The translations under genes and the position numbers were made by a program. 64,000 bases of DNA from Citromicrobium bathyomarinum (lineage in GTDB: Bacteria; Pseudomonadota; Alphaproteobacteria; Sphingomonadales; Sphingomonadaceae). Location of the stretch: assembly GCF_021021475.1 (NCBI RefSeq), contig NZ_JAINWL010000001.1, forward strand, positions 1 through 64,000, in the 5' to 3' direction. The notes under the pieces are model-generated. The model saw only the letters and a program-made list of their open reading frames with translations, searched no databases and was not told the DNA's origin. Positions within the stretch are counted from its first letter, which is position 1. Every line of letters starts with the position of its first letter. Below are positions 45,412 to 54,140 of this stretch, in pieces.

Positions 45412-45551
45412 GCCATAACTCCAAACACAACATAGGCTGCCACGGCGAGGATCGCGAGCAGCGCGAGCGTCTTGAAAATGCCGCTCAGCACCTTCCACGC
45501 GATAGCAATGGCAATCAGCGCCACGATGATGGTGACGATGTTAGTTTCCAT
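45408..45551 (-). CDS. Small membrane protein (47 residues) between nuoE and nuoF
   Basis: The product [19 protein letters not shown]... is almost entirely hydrophobic, with one or two TM helices (about 5-20 and 26-45) split by [15 protein letters not shown] six bases before the ATG at 45551 is one of the best ribosome-binding sites in the operon, so it is likely translated well. It overlaps both the 61-residue gene and nuoF. No family recognised; it may be an accessory membrane subunit or assembly factor, by location only. Confidence 0.7.
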   Translation of the reverse strand: METNIVTIIVALIAIAIAWKVLSGIFKTLALLAILAVAAYVVFGVMA

Positions 45552-45726
45552 CGATCGCCTCCTCGGCCCCATTGCTTCGGCTGAAAATCCCCAGTCCGCC
45601 AAACACGACGCCCAAGATCAGCCACATGACCCAATCGTCGCCCCGCAGGAACTCGACCAGCGCGAGCACCAGGAACAGCACCCCGACGGCGGGGAAGCCT
45701 TTACGGGCAGTCGCACCCACTACCAT
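45541..45726 (-). CDS. Small two-TM protein (61 residues) after nuoE
   Basis: The product MVVGATARKGFPAVGVLFLVLALVEFL... has two TM helices (about 13-28 and 34-50) joined by RGDDW, and a polar tail [13 protein letters not shown]. The ATG at 45726 overlaps the end of nuoE by 7 bases and the stop overlaps the next small gene. The ribosome site is weak (GGGGCG), consistent with coupling to nuoE. The ATG-to-TAA frame is short but preserves membrane character. No family recognised. Confidence 0.6.
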   Translation of the reverse strand: MVVGATARKGFPAVGVLFLVLALVEFLRGDDWVMWLILGVVFGGLGIFSRSNGAEEAIDGN

Positions 45727-46388
45727 TCGCCCCGGTAATCGTGGTTTTCGGTGACCATGTCCTTGAGCGTGGTCGGCCCACCACTGGGTTCGGACGTGTG
45801 GCGACCGGGCTCCTGCGTACCCGTCTTGGGCTGTTCGCCCTTGGCCAGCGCATCGAGCACGGCGTCGAGCCGCTCGGGCGTCAGGTCTTCGTAATTGTCG
45901 TCGTTGATCTGGACCATCGGCGCGGTCGCGCAATTGCCCATGCATTCGACTTCGGTGAGCGTCCACAGCCCGTCGTCCGAGACGTGGCCCTTCTTCATCC
46001 CCCTCGCCTTGCACGCGGCGATAATGTCGTCGCTGCCGCGCAGCATGCACGGCGTCGTGCCGCACACCTGGACGTGGTACTTACCCACGGGCTTGAGGTT
46101 GTACATGAAGTAGAAGGTCGCGACCTCGAGCACGCGGATGACCGGCATGTCGAGATAGCTCGCGACATACTCGATCACCGGCAGCGGCAGCCAGCCTTGC
46201 GTATCGGTTTCCTCGCCGACCTGCCTCTGGGCAAGATCGAGCAGCGGCATCACTGCCGACTTGCTGCGGCCTTCCGGGTAGCGCGCGATCGCCTTCTTCG
46301 CCTTCGCCTCGTACTCGGGCGAGAACGCAAAATTGCCCCACCGCTCGCGCAGTTCGGGAGTATCGGGTGCGGGTTGACGGTCAGCCAT
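45720..46388 (-). CDS. nuoE: NADH-quinone oxidoreductase subunit E
   Basis: The 222-residue thioredoxin-fold subunit carries cluster N1a with ligands CGTTPCMLRG and CMGNCATAP. The helical N-terminal part (FAFSPEYEAKAKKAIARYPEGR) and the tail after residue 190 (TGTQEPGRHTSEPSGGPTTLKDM) are typical of alphaproteobacterial NuoE. It overlaps the embedded 157-residue gene upstream by 8 bases. Confidence 0.97.
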   Translation of the reverse strand: MADRQPAPDTPELRERWGNFAFSPEYEAKAKKAIARYPEGRSKSAVMPLLDLAQRQVGEETDTQGWLPLPVIEYVASYLDMPVIRVLEVATFYFMYNLKPVGKYHVQVCGTTPCMLRGSDDIIAACKARGMKKGHVSDDGLWTLTEVECMGNCATAPMVQINDDNYEDLTPERLDAVLDALAKGEQPKTGTQEPGRHTSEPSGGPTTLKDMVTENHDYRGEW

Positions 46389-46854
46389 TGGTCACCTCCA
46401 TCAACGAGCCCTCAATCAATTCATGGCTCGCACCGGTCATGTGTACGAGCAATCCATTTCGGTAGGTGAACGTCACAAGATATCCATAAGATCGGTCAGC
46501 CGGAATGAACTCAATCTCCGTTTGTCGCTCGGCACAATAAGCAGTGGCTGGTGATGGCGCTCGGTAAGGTTGGTAGCGCCAAACGTAGCTGTCGGCCTCC
46601 AACCACGACACGAAGGTAATTAAGCCTTCCGGCCCGTCATAGCTCGTACCAATGTGAGCTTGCCTGACGCTCTTTACGTCGGGTGAGACCGCCACCGAGA
46701 CGGATTCCAGATCACCGCGTTTTGCGGCAGCGATTATGGCAACGCTGCGCTCAGCAAAAAACCGATCGACTTCTTCAGTCGGGACAAAATCAGATGATTG
46801 CACCGGACATGGATTGGTCATGCCCGCTGCAAGCAAGAGACCAACGCCAATCAC
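46381..46854 (-). CDS. Secreted unknown protein embedded between nuoD and nuoE
   Basis: The 157-residue protein begins at GTG 46852-46854 (GTGA overlap with the nuoD stop). A short signal peptide ([16 protein letters not shown]) may end in a lipobox-like Cys, though the residues before it are not ideal. The body ([49 protein letters not shown]) resembles an NTF2/SnoaL-like cone fold, a guess from pattern. GC counted over 46441-46620 is 52 percent, lower than nuoD and nuoE. Function unknown. Confidence 0.75.
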   Translation of the reverse strand: MIGVGLLLAAGMTNPCPVQSSDFVPTEEVDRFFAERSVAIIAAAKRGDLESVSVAVSPDVKSVRQAHIGTSYDGPEGLITFVSWLEADSYVWRYQPYRAPSPATAYCAERQTEIEFIPADRSYGYLVTFTYRNGLLVHMTGASHELIEGSLMEVTNG

Positions 46855-48068
46855 CGGTCGCACTCCCCGAACACGACGTCGATTGCGCCGAGGATGGCGG
46901 TGGCGTCGGGCAGCATGTGGCCCTTGGTCATCATGTCCATCGCCTGCAGATGCGAGAACGCCGTCGGGCGGATCTTGCAGCGGTACGGCTTGTTGGTGCC
47001 GTCGCTGACCAGGTACACGCCGAACTCGCCCTTGGGGCTTTCGGTCGCGACGTAGACCTCGCCCGCGGGCACGTGGAAGCCCTCGGTGTAGAGCTTGAAG
47101 TGATGGATCAGCGCTTCCATCGACTGCTTCATCTCGCCGCGCTTGGGCGGCACGACCTTGCGGTCGTCCGATGCGATCGGGCCGGTCGGCATTTCCGCCA
47201 GGCACTGCTTGATGATCTTCATGCTCTGGTAGACTTCCTGCACGCGAACCATGAAGCGGTCGTAGCAGTCCGAATTGGTGCCCACCGGCACTTCGAAGTC
47301 CATCCGGTCATAGACGTCGTAGGGCTGCGACTTACGCAGATCCCAAGGCACGCCCGCCGCGCGCAGCATCGGGCCGGAGAAGCCCCACTTGATCGCGTCT
47401 TCGCGGCTGACCACAGCGATATCGACATTGCGCTGCTTGAAGATGCGGTTGTCCATCACGAGGCTCATCGCGTCGCCGAACAGTTCGGGCACGCGGTTGT
47501 CGAGCCATTCGCCGATATCCACCAGCAGCTTCTCGGGCACGTCCTGGTGCACGCCGCCGGGGCGGAACCAGGCGGAGTGCATGCGCGCGCCGCTCGCCCG
47601 CTCGAAGAAGTTCATGCAGTCTTCGCGCAGCTCGAAAATCCACAGGTTCGGCGTCATCGCGCCGACATCCATCACGTGCGCGCCGATGTTGAGGAAGTGG
47701 TTCGACATGCGCGTCAGCTCGGCGAACAGCACCCGCAGATACTGCGCACGGATCGGCACTTCGAGATTCAGCAGCTTCTCGATCGCGAGGACGTAGCTGT
47801 GCTCCATGCACAGCGGCGAACAGTAATCGAGCCGGTCGAAATAGGGCAGCGCCTGCAGGTAGGTCTTGTGCTCGATCAGCTTTTCGGTGCCGCGGTGCAG
47901 GAGGCCGACATGCGGATCGACCCGCTCCACGATTTCGCCGTCGAGCTCCATCACCATGCGCAGCACGCCGTGCGCCGCAGGGTGCTGAGGCCCGAAATTG
48001 ATCGTGTAGTTGGTGATCTGCTCGTCGCCGGTGGTCGGCGATTCTTCGATCGTCAGCCCGTGTGCCAT
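46851..48068 (-). CDS. nuoD: NADH-quinone oxidoreductase subunit D
   Basis: The 405-residue 49-kDa-type subunit helps form the quinone pocket. It has [18 protein letters not shown] (His near quinone), [46 protein letters not shown] and the C-terminal VVFGECDR. Start MAHGLT at 48068. nuoC and nuoD are separate genes, unlike the E. coli fusion. Confidence 0.98.
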   Translation of the reverse strand: MAHGLTIEESPTTGDEQITNYTINFGPQHPAAHGVLRMVMELDGEIVERVDPHVGLLHRGTEKLIEHKTYLQALPYFDRLDYCSPLCMEHSYVLAIEKLLNLEVPIRAQYLRVLFAELTRMSNHFLNIGAHVMDVGAMTPNLWIFELREDCMNFFERASGARMHSAWFRPGGVHQDVPEKLLVDIGEWLDNRVPELFGDAMSLVMDNRIFKQRNVDIAVVSREDAIKWGFSGPMLRAAGVPWDLRKSQPYDVYDRMDFEVPVGTNSDCYDRFMVRVQEVYQSMKIIKQCLAEMPTGPIASDDRKVVPPKRGEMKQSMEALIHHFKLYTEGFHVPAGEVYVATESPKGEFGVYLVSDGTNKPYRCKIRPTAFSHLQAMDMMTKGHMLPDATAILGAIDVVFGECDR

Positions 48069-48078
48069 TATTCCATTC

Positions 48079-48624
48079 CTATCCGCAGGCCCATTGCCCG
48101 CCAGCGAACTTGCGCTGTTTGCCATCGGCCGCGACGTAGAGGTCCGCAGTCCGCATCGCATCATTCCCCGCTGCGGGCACGACCTTCACGGTCACGCCAT
48201 CGGCGGTCATGGTCGGTCCGGCGTAGATCGCGCCCAGCCCGCCATTTTCGGCAGTGAGGTTGATCAGCTCGCCGCCGATCCGGACCACACCCTTGCCCTT
48301 CACCGCCTCGTCATCGGGCGCGCCGGCGAGCAGCAGTTCCTGCGCATTGAGCGAGAAGGTGCAGCCGCCGTCGCGCGGACCGAGATCGACGCGTGCGATA
48401 TTGCCGAGCTTTTCGAGACCCATCGGGTCCGCACCTTCGGGCACGGCGGAGCCGCGCGCCATGGTGCTTTCGGGCGGTGCGACGGTGCCGGTGGGCGCAG
48501 GAGTCGCTTCGCTCTGCCCCGCCCCGACGCGCGCGGCGAAGTCGTCACCGCTCTCGGCGTCGCCATCGCCCTGCGAACAGGCCGCCAGCAGAACGGCGGC
48601 AGAAACCATCAGCACTCGCTTCAT
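48079..48624 (-). CDS. Lipoprotein embedded between nuoC and nuoD
   Basis: The 181-residue protein has a classical lipoprotein signal ([20 protein letters not shown], lipid Cys16) and GGAGAAAG five bases upstream of the ATG. A disordered Ala/Pro/Thr region follows to about residue 60. The folded part ([49 protein letters not shown]) is beta-rich with two further cysteines (88 and 180) that may pair. It is not a recognised family to me. It sits 10 bases upstream of nuoD. Confidence 0.8.
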   Translation of the reverse strand: MKRVLMVSAAVLLAACSQGDGDAESGDDFAARVGAGQSEATPAPTGTVAPPESTMARGSAVPEGADPMGLEKLGNIARVDLGPRDGGCTFSLNAQELLLAGAPDDEAVKGKGVVRIGGELINLTAENGGLGAIYAGPTMTADGVTVKVVPAAGNDAMRTADLYVAADGKQRKFAGGQWACG

Positions 48625-48686
48625 AGTCGCTTTCTCCATCGCTCCATCGACGCGGGCGGCACTCGGAGAGATCCGCCCCGCTTCGC

Positions 48687-49538
48687 TCAATCCTTGTCCT
48701 TCGGCTCGGTCGCCGCGGAGGTATCCTTGGCATCGCCCTTGCGCTCGGCCCGGCCCGGTCGATCCTCGGTCGGTTCGGGCGCAGGCGTGCGATCCTCGAC
48801 GGTTTTCGCTTCCGCCGGAGCATCGGCGCTGACCTTGTCTTCGGCCTTCGCGTCGGTCTTCGCACCGGCGCCGGTGTCTTTCGGGCTGTCGGTGGTCTTG
48901 GCCTCGTCGACCGGCGGGGTATGCGCTTTCTCGTCGCCGGGAAGCACGTAATCCGCGCCTTCCCACGGGCTCATGAAGTCGAACTGGCGAAGATCCTGCG
49001 CCAGCTCGACCGGTTCGTAGACCACGCGCTGTTCTTCCTCGGAATAGCGCAGCTCGACATAGCCGGTCAGCGGGAAGTCCTTGCGGAAAGGATGCCCTTC
49101 GAAACCATAGTCGGTCAGGATGCGGCGCAGGTCCATGTTGCCTGCGAAAACCACGCCATACAGGTCGAACACTTCGCGTTCGAGCCAGCCGGCATTGGGC
49201 CACAGCGTCGTCGCGGTGGGCACCGGCGTCGTTTCGCTGGCGGTCACCTTGACCATGATGCGGCTGTTCTTCGTGAGCGAGAGCAGCATGTAGACCACTT
49301 CGAACCGCTCCGCGCGGCTCGGGTAGTCCACCCCGGCGATCTCCATCAGCTGCTGGTAGCCGTGATCGTCGCGCAGCAGGCGCAGCGCGTCCTCCAGCCG
49401 GTCGCGCTGCACGCTCAGCAGCAGCTCGCCATGCTCTTCCTTCGCTTCGACGAGCATCTCGCCAAGCGCGCCGGACAGCGTGTCCTTCAGCCCGTCGATC
49501 AGGGTGAAGCGGGGTGCGGAATGCAGAACCGTCGCCAT
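48687..49538 (-). CDS. nuoC: NADH-quinone oxidoreductase subunit C with long charged tail
   Basis: Residues 1-202 are an ordinary 30-kDa subunit, including [33 protein letters not shown] and [21 protein letters not shown]. Residues 203-283 are a low-complexity tail rich in Lys, Glu, Asp, Ala, Thr and Pro, with no Cys and almost no hydrophobic residues; NuoC usually ends near residue 200-220. The tail is in frame with no frameshift. It is 2 bases downstream of nuoB. Confidence 0.97.
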   Translation of the reverse strand: MATVLHSAPRFTLIDGLKDTLSGALGEMLVEAKEEHGELLLSVQRDRLEDALRLLRDDHGYQQLMEIAGVDYPSRAERFEVVYMLLSLTKNSRIMVKVTASETTPVPTATTLWPNAGWLEREVFDLYGVVFAGNMDLRRILTDYGFEGHPFRKDFPLTGYVELRYSEEEQRVVYEPVELAQDLRQFDFMSPWEGADYVLPGDEKAHTPPVDEAKTTDSPKDTGAGAKTDAKAEDKVSADAPAEAKTVEDRTPAPEPTEDRPGRAERKGDAKDTSAATEPKDKD

Positions 49539-49540
49539 TC

Positions 49541-50119
49541 TTAGCGCTCCACCGTCCCGCTGCGGCGAATCTTACGCTGCAGCTGCATCACGCCATAGAG
49601 CAGCGCTTCGGCGGTCGGAGGGCACCCGGGCACGTAGATATCCACGGGCACGATCCGGTCGCAGCCGCGCACCACGGAATAGCTGTAGTGATAATAGCCG
49701 CCGCCATTGGCACAACTGCCCATGGAGATGACGTATTTGGGGTTCGACATCTGGTCGTAAACCTTGCGCAGCGCCGGTGCCATCTTGTTGCACAGCGTGC
49801 CCGCCACGATCATCACGTCGCTCTGCCGCGGCGAAGCGCGCGGGGCCACGCCGAAGCGTTCCATGTCGTAACGCGGCATGTTCACATGGATCATCTCGAC
49901 CGCGCAGCACGCAAGGCCGAAGGTCATCCACCAAAGGCTGCCGGTGCGCGCCCACTGGAACAGTTCCTCGGTCGAGGTGACGAGGAAGCCCTTGTCGTTC
50001 ACTTCGGTCTGAAGCGCGTTGAAATAGTCCGAATCCGGCTGGCGCACCTCGCCGGGCTGCGCCGCGGGCTGCATCTGCGGGTTGTGGCCCGCCGGGGTGA
50101 TGGTCTGGTTCTCGCTCAT
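49541..50119 (-). CDS. nuoB: NADH-quinone oxidoreductase subunit B
   Basis: The 192-residue subunit holds cluster N2, the last iron-sulfur cluster before quinone. Ligands are the tandem cysteines in [11 protein letters not shown], Cys in [14 protein letters not shown] and Cys in [16 protein letters not shown] hydrophilic N-terminus of about 35 residues precedes [17 protein letters not shown] at 50119. Confidence 0.98.
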   Translation of the reverse strand: MSENQTITPAGHNPQMQPAAQPGEVRQPDSDYFNALQTEVNDKGFLVTSTEELFQWARTGSLWWMTFGLACCAVEMIHVNMPRYDMERFGVAPRASPRQSDVMIVAGTLCNKMAPALRKVYDQMSNPKYVISMGSCANGGGYYHYSYSVVRGCDRIVPVDIYVPGCPPTAEALLYGVMQLQRKIRRSGTVER

Positions 50120-50152
50120 CTCAATTCCAATCGCGCGCGCCGCCGGGCAGGA

Positions 50153-50527
50153 TCACTCCCACTCCAGCGCGCCCACTTTCCATGCATAGATCAGGCCGAT
50201 GGCCAGTTCGCCGATGAAGATCATCATCGTGGTCCAGCCCGACCAGCCGGTGAAGTCGAGGCTGACCGCCCAGGGGAACAGGAACGCGGCCTCAAGATCG
50301 AAGATGATGAACAAAATCGCGACGAGGTAGAAGCGCACATCGAACTGGCTGCGCGGCTCCTCGAAGGCGGGGAAGCCGCATTCGTACTCGCTCAGCTTCT
50401 CGGCGGTTGGGTTGTGCGTGCCGGTCAGGCGCGAGACGCCCATCGGCAGGAACACGAAGACGCAGGAAATGGCCAAGGCCACCCCGAGAAACAGGAGGAT
50501 AGGCAGATATTGTCCGAGATCGATCAC
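50153..50527 (-). CDS. nuoA: NADH-quinone oxidoreductase subunit A
   Basis: The 124-residue, three-TM subunit has the conserved loop KLSEYECGFPAFEEPRSQFDVRFY and the membrane acids of FIIFDLEAAFLFPWAV. The start is GTG at 50525-50527 with a weak GGAAA site. It is the first gene of the nuo operon. Confidence 0.98.
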   Translation of the reverse strand: MIDLGQYLPILLFLGVALAISCVFVFLPMGVSRLTGTHNPTAEKLSEYECGFPAFEEPRSQFDVRFYLVAILFIIFDLEAAFLFPWAVSLDFTGWSGWTTMMIFIGELAIGLIYAWKVGALEWE

Positions 50528-50578
50528 GCGCAGTTTCCATCAGTCCGCTTGTCGGTGCCGCCTCTAGGCCGCACGCCG

Positions 50579-50600
50579 CGCGGGCGCAAGGGAGCCCGCG
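50579..50600. promoter_or_regulatory. Hairpin in the nuoA leader region
   Basis: CGCGGGC (50579-50585) and GCCCGCG (50594-50600) form a perfect 7-bp stem 52-73 bases upstream of the nuoA start. No T run follows on the minus strand. It could shape the nuo mRNA leader. I could not identify a convincing -35/-10 pair in 50528-50654. Confidence 0.35.
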
Positions 50601-50654
50601 ACGCAACTCACGTTGGTTTTTCCGCAACAGACAGGCAGCACGCCTGCCCGCCGC

Positions 50655-52085
50655 CTATTTCATCTCGCGCGCGATCGCCTTCTTCGCCGCATCGCCATAG
50701 GGCGGCTTGAGCCCCGCAAGCTTGGCGATGTCGATCTTGGGCTGCTGATAGGTGCTGCGCGCGTGGCTGAATTCGCGGAAGCCTTCCGGCCCGTGATAGC
50801 TGCCGATGCCCGAGGGGCCGACCCCGCCGAACGGCATATCCTCGACCGAAATGTGGAAAATCACGTCGTTGACCGTGACCCCACCCGAAATCGTGCGGTC
50901 GAGCACGTGCTCCTGCTCCTTCGCATTGCTGCCGAAGTAGTAGAGCCCCAGCGGACGGTCGTGATCGTTGATGTAATCGACCGCCTCGTCGATCGCCTTG
51001 TAGGTCTTCACCGGCAGCACGGGGCCGAAGATTTCCTCCTGCATCGCCTTCATGTCGTCGGTGACATTGCGCAGGATCGTCAGCGGCATCTTGCGGGTGT
51101 TGGCGCTGGAGAAGCTCTCGTTCGCGGGGTTCACCTCGATCGCCTCGGCCCCCTTGGCCTTGGCATCCTCGACGATGCCCTTGAGTCGCTCGAAATGCTT
51201 GTCCGAGATGATCGCGGTGTAATCCTCGTTGTCGAGCAGCGTGGGATACATCTGGTGCACGCCCAGCTGGACCGCCGCGACCACGCCTTCCTCCTGATCC
51301 TCGGGCACCAGCAGGTAATCGGGTGCGAGGCAGATTTGCCCCGCATTGAGCATCTTGCCCAGTGCGATCCGCTCGCCCGCGCGGGTCAGGTCGGCACCCT
51401 TGCCGATGATCGTCGGGCTCTTGCCCCCCAGCTCCAGCGTGACGGGGACGAGGTTCTTCGCTGCCGCTTCCATCACCTTGCGGCCCGTCGCGGTCGATCC
51501 GGTGAACACCAGATGGTCGAAGGGGAGCGAGGAGAACGCCTGCGCCACGTCGGGCCCGCCGGTGATCACACTCACCTCGTCCTCGTCGAAAGCATCGGCG
51601 ACCAGTTCGCGCATCCGGTCGCTGGTCGCGGGCGTGAATTCGCTCGGCTTGATCATCGCGCGATTGCCCGCGGCGAGCACCTGCATCAGCGGCCCGAAGC
51701 TCAGGTTCACGGGAAAGTTCCACGGGCTCATGATCCCGATCACGCCCTTGGGTTCGTAGCGGACCTCCGCCTTCGCACCCATCAGGCCGAGAGGAAAGCG
51801 GACCGAGCGCTTATCGGGCGCTGCCCAGTGGTCCATGTTTTTGAGACAGTATTTCCCGAAGCCGATCGTGCTGACGATATCGGTCATCATCGAGCCTTCG
51901 AAGCTGCGGCTGCCGAAGTCCGCATTCATCGCCTCGGCCAGCGATTCGCCGTGCTGCGAGAGAATCGACATCGCCCGCTTGATCCGGTCGCGCCGGATGG
52001 AGAGCGGCTCTGGCCGCGCCGCGGTGAAGGCCCGGCGCTGGGATTCCAGAATGCGCTCAAGGGTCTGGGGTGCGGTCTCGCTCAT
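50655..52085 (-). CDS. Coniferyl-aldehyde-type aldehyde dehydrogenase
   Basis: The 476-residue NAD(P)-dependent dehydrogenase has SPWNFPVNLSFGPLMQVLAAGN, the cofactor loop FTGSTATGRKVM, catalytic Glu218 (LELGGKSP) and Cys252 (GQICLAPDYLLVP), and PFGGVGPSGIGSYHG near the end. The LAPDY context and overall length match the coniferyl aldehyde dehydrogenase group, which oxidises aromatic and long-chain aldehydes. Exact substrate cannot be read from sequence. It stands alone on the minus strand, divergent from the thiolase gene. Confidence 0.9.
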   Translation of the reverse strand: MSETAPQTLERILESQRRAFTAARPEPLSIRRDRIKRAMSILSQHGESLAEAMNADFGSRSFEGSMMTDIVSTIGFGKYCLKNMDHWAAPDKRSVRFPLGLMGAKAEVRYEPKGVIGIMSPWNFPVNLSFGPLMQVLAAGNRAMIKPSEFTPATSDRMRELVADAFDEDEVSVITGGPDVAQAFSSLPFDHLVFTGSTATGRKVMEAAAKNLVPVTLELGGKSPTIIGKGADLTRAGERIALGKMLNAGQICLAPDYLLVPEDQEEGVVAAVQLGVHQMYPTLLDNEDYTAIISDKHFERLKGIVEDAKAKGAEAIEVNPANESFSSANTRKMPLTILRNVTDDMKAMQEEIFGPVLPVKTYKAIDEAVDYINDHDRPLGLYYFGSNAKEQEHVLDRTISGGVTVNDVIFHISVEDMPFGGVGPSGIGSYHGPEGFREFSHARSTYQQPKIDIAKLAGLKPPYGDAAKKAIAREMK

Positions 52086-52180
52086 GTCTCGGCTCTCCGA
52101 TTGTGTTTCTTGGCAGTGCTATTACATCGAACGCGAATTGAGCCAAAGCGTTGCGACAACAGAAAGGCACGTACTTACCA

Positions 52181-53377
52181 ATGCCCCAGTTTTCCGAAGC
52201 AGATCCGATCGTCATCCTCTCCTACGCGCGCACCCCGATGGGCAGCATGCAGGGCGCACTGGCCGATGCCACTGCGACCGACCTCGGCGCGACGGCGGTG
52301 AAGGCGGCGGTGGACCGCTCGGGCGTGCCGGTGGACAAGTTCGACCGGACCTACATGGGCTGCGTCCTGCCCGCCGGGCTCGGCCAGGCCCCTGCCCGTC
52401 AGGCGTCGATCAAGGCAGGCCTGCCCAAGTCGGTGCAGGCAACGACCGTGAACAAGGTGTGCGGTTCCGGCATGCAAACCGTTATCATGGGCTCCGAAGC
52501 GCTCGCCAGCGGCACGGTGAACTACGTGGTTGCGGGCGGCATGGAGAGCATGACCAACGCGCCCTATCTGCTGAAAAAGCACCGCAGCGGTGCACGGCTC
52601 GGCCATGACACCGCCTATGACCACATGTTCCTCGACGGGCTGGAAGATGCCTACGAGGAAGGCCGCGCGATGGGCACCTTCGCGCAGGAAACCGCCAACG
52701 AATACCAGCTGACCCGCGAGGAAATGGACGACTACTCCATCGAATCGCTGCGCCGCGCCAATGCCGCCATCGAAAGCGGTGCCTTCGATGGCGAAGTCGT
52801 CCCCGTGACGATCGTGACTCGCAAGGGGGAAACCACGGTCGAGCATGACGAGGCACCCAGCAAGGGCAAGCCCGACAAGATCCCGCAGCTGCGCCCCGCC
52901 TTCGCCAAGGACGGCACGATCACCGCTGCGACCTCGTCGAGCATCTCCGACGGTGCGGCCGCCGTGGTCCTCAGCCGCGAAAGCGTCGCCAAGGAAAACG
53001 GCCAGACGCCGGTGGCCAAGATCGTCGGGCTCGCCGCGCACGCTCAGGAGCCAAGCAAGTTCACCGTCGCGCCCATCGGCGCGATCGAGAAGCTGCTCGA
53101 ACAGACCGGCTGGAGCGCGGAAGACGTCGACCTGTGGGAAGTCAACGAAGCCTTCGCCTGCGTCGCGATGTTCGCGATGCGCGACATCGGCATCCCGCAC
53201 GACAAGATCAACGTGAACGGCGGCGGCACCGCGCTGGGTCACCCCATCGGCGCGAGCGGCACGCGGATCATCGTGACGCTGCTCAATGCGCTCAAGCAGC
53301 AGGGCAAGAAGCGCGGCATCGCCTCGCTGTGCATCGGCGGCGGCGAAGCCACGGCCGTTGCGGTCGAGATGGTCTGA
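52181..53377 (+). CDS. Acetyl-CoA C-acetyltransferase (thiolase)
   Basis: The 398-residue thiolase has acyl-accepting Cys94 (NKVCGSGMQT), His in GGGTALGHPIGASG (about 350) and the second active Cys in SLCIGGGE near the C-terminus. The N-terminal ILSYARTPMGSMQGAL and dimer segments fit the biosynthetic acetoacetyl-CoA thiolase group. Roles could be polyhydroxyalkanoate precursor supply or ketone and fatty acid breakdown. Start ATG at 52181 is preferred over an upstream frame at 52151. Confidence 0.95.
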   Translation: MPQFSEADPIVILSYARTPMGSMQGALADATATDLGATAVKAAVDRSGVPVDKFDRTYMGCVLPAGLGQAPARQASIKAGLPKSVQATTVNKVCGSGMQTVIMGSEALASGTVNYVVAGGMESMTNAPYLLKKHRSGARLGHDTAYDHMFLDGLEDAYEEGRAMGTFAQETANEYQLTREEMDDYSIESLRRANAAIESGAFDGEVVPVTIVTRKGETTVEHDEAPSKGKPDKIPQLRPAFAKDGTITAATSSSISDGAAAVVLSRESVAKENGQTPVAKIVGLAAHAQEPSKFTVAPIGAIEKLLEQTGWSAEDVDLWEVNEAFACVAMFAMRDIGIPHDKINVNGGGTALGHPIGASGTRIIVTLLNALKQQGKKRGIASLCIGGGEATAVAVEMV

Positions 53378-53386
53378 GGGGGCTTA

Positions 53387-53553
53387 CCCCTCATCCAGCT
53401 TTCGCTAGTTCGCGTCGCTCACAAGCTCCAGCATCCTTCTCCCCATGGGAGAAGGATAAAGGCGCGTCCTTCTCCCTGTGGGAGAAGGATAGCGTAGGTT
53501 GCGAGCACCGCTCGCTACTGCAGCTTGGATGAGGGGATTTGTTGGATGAGGGG
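53387..53553. repeat. Nested palindromic repeat element (non-coding)
   Basis: Two near-identical palindromes of 23 bases, TCCTTCTCCCCATGGGAGAAGGA-type, lie at 53434-53456 and 53467-53489, differing only in the centre (CA/TG). They are enclosed by an outer inverted repeat: CCCCTCATCCAGCT (53387-53400) and AGCTTGGATGAGGGG (53522-53536), with a further copy TTGGATGAGGGG at 53542-53553. The layout resembles a REP/MITE-like insertion. It lies between convergent genes and could terminate both. Confidence 0.8.
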
Positions 53554-53564
53554 ACCGGCGCGCC

Positions 53565-54047
53565 CTAAGGCTCGCCCGCGCCCCACAGGCGATTCGCTTC
53601 GACGAAGCCGGAGCGTTCTCCGACCGAGAATTCGCACCAGTTTTCCTCGCAGTCGCCCAACCGGCCCACCACCCCGGGCTCCAGCTTCCACTTGATCGCG
53701 GAACCGGCGGCATCCGAATCATGCATCTCGGCCAGGCCCTTGCCGACGACGATCGCACCGCGCGTACGGCTGAGCAGCCGCGCCGCGATCCAGCCCTGAT
53801 CGCCGTCCGGGTCCTCGACCAGTCGCCAACCTTCGCGCACGCGCACCACCTTCACCGGCAGACCCTTGCGCTTGTAGACCCACTCGATCCGGTATTCCGC
53901 GCTCGGCCCGACGCGCATGTTCGCCTCGGTCACGTCGATCGTCGCCCAGTAAGGCGTGTCGCGGTTCGCCCCGCCGGCAGGCGTCGCGGTCAGCGTGGCG
54001 ATGGTCAGGGCAAGCCCCGTGGCGAGCAGGAAAGGGCGTCTCGGCAT
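53565..54047 (-). CDS. Secreted SH3-domain protein
   Basis: The 160-residue protein has a signal peptide (PFLLATGLALTIATLTATPAGG) followed by two bacterial SH3-like modules: ATIDVTEANMRVGPSAEYRI...VREGWRLVEDPDGDQGWI (about 35-90) and a second half AIKWKLEPGVVGRLGDCEENWCEFSVGERSGFVE (about 117-150) with two Cys. Such proteins are periplasmic and often bind peptidoglycan. It is divergent from the 2-hydroxyacid dehydrogenase gene. Confidence 0.85.
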   Translation of the reverse strand: MPRRPFLLATGLALTIATLTATPAGGANRDTPYWATIDVTEANMRVGPSAEYRIEWVYKRKGLPVKVVRVREGWRLVEDPDGDQGWIAARLLSRTRGAIVVGKGLAEMHDSDAAGSAIKWKLEPGVVGRLGDCEENWCEFSVGERSGFVEANRLWGAGEP

Positions 54048-54140
54048 GGGGGAACGAGATACCGCAAGCGCCGTGATCCTGGCAAGCTGGATGGTGCCAC
54101 CGCTTGACCGGGTTTGCGCCACACGCCAAGCACGGCGGCG

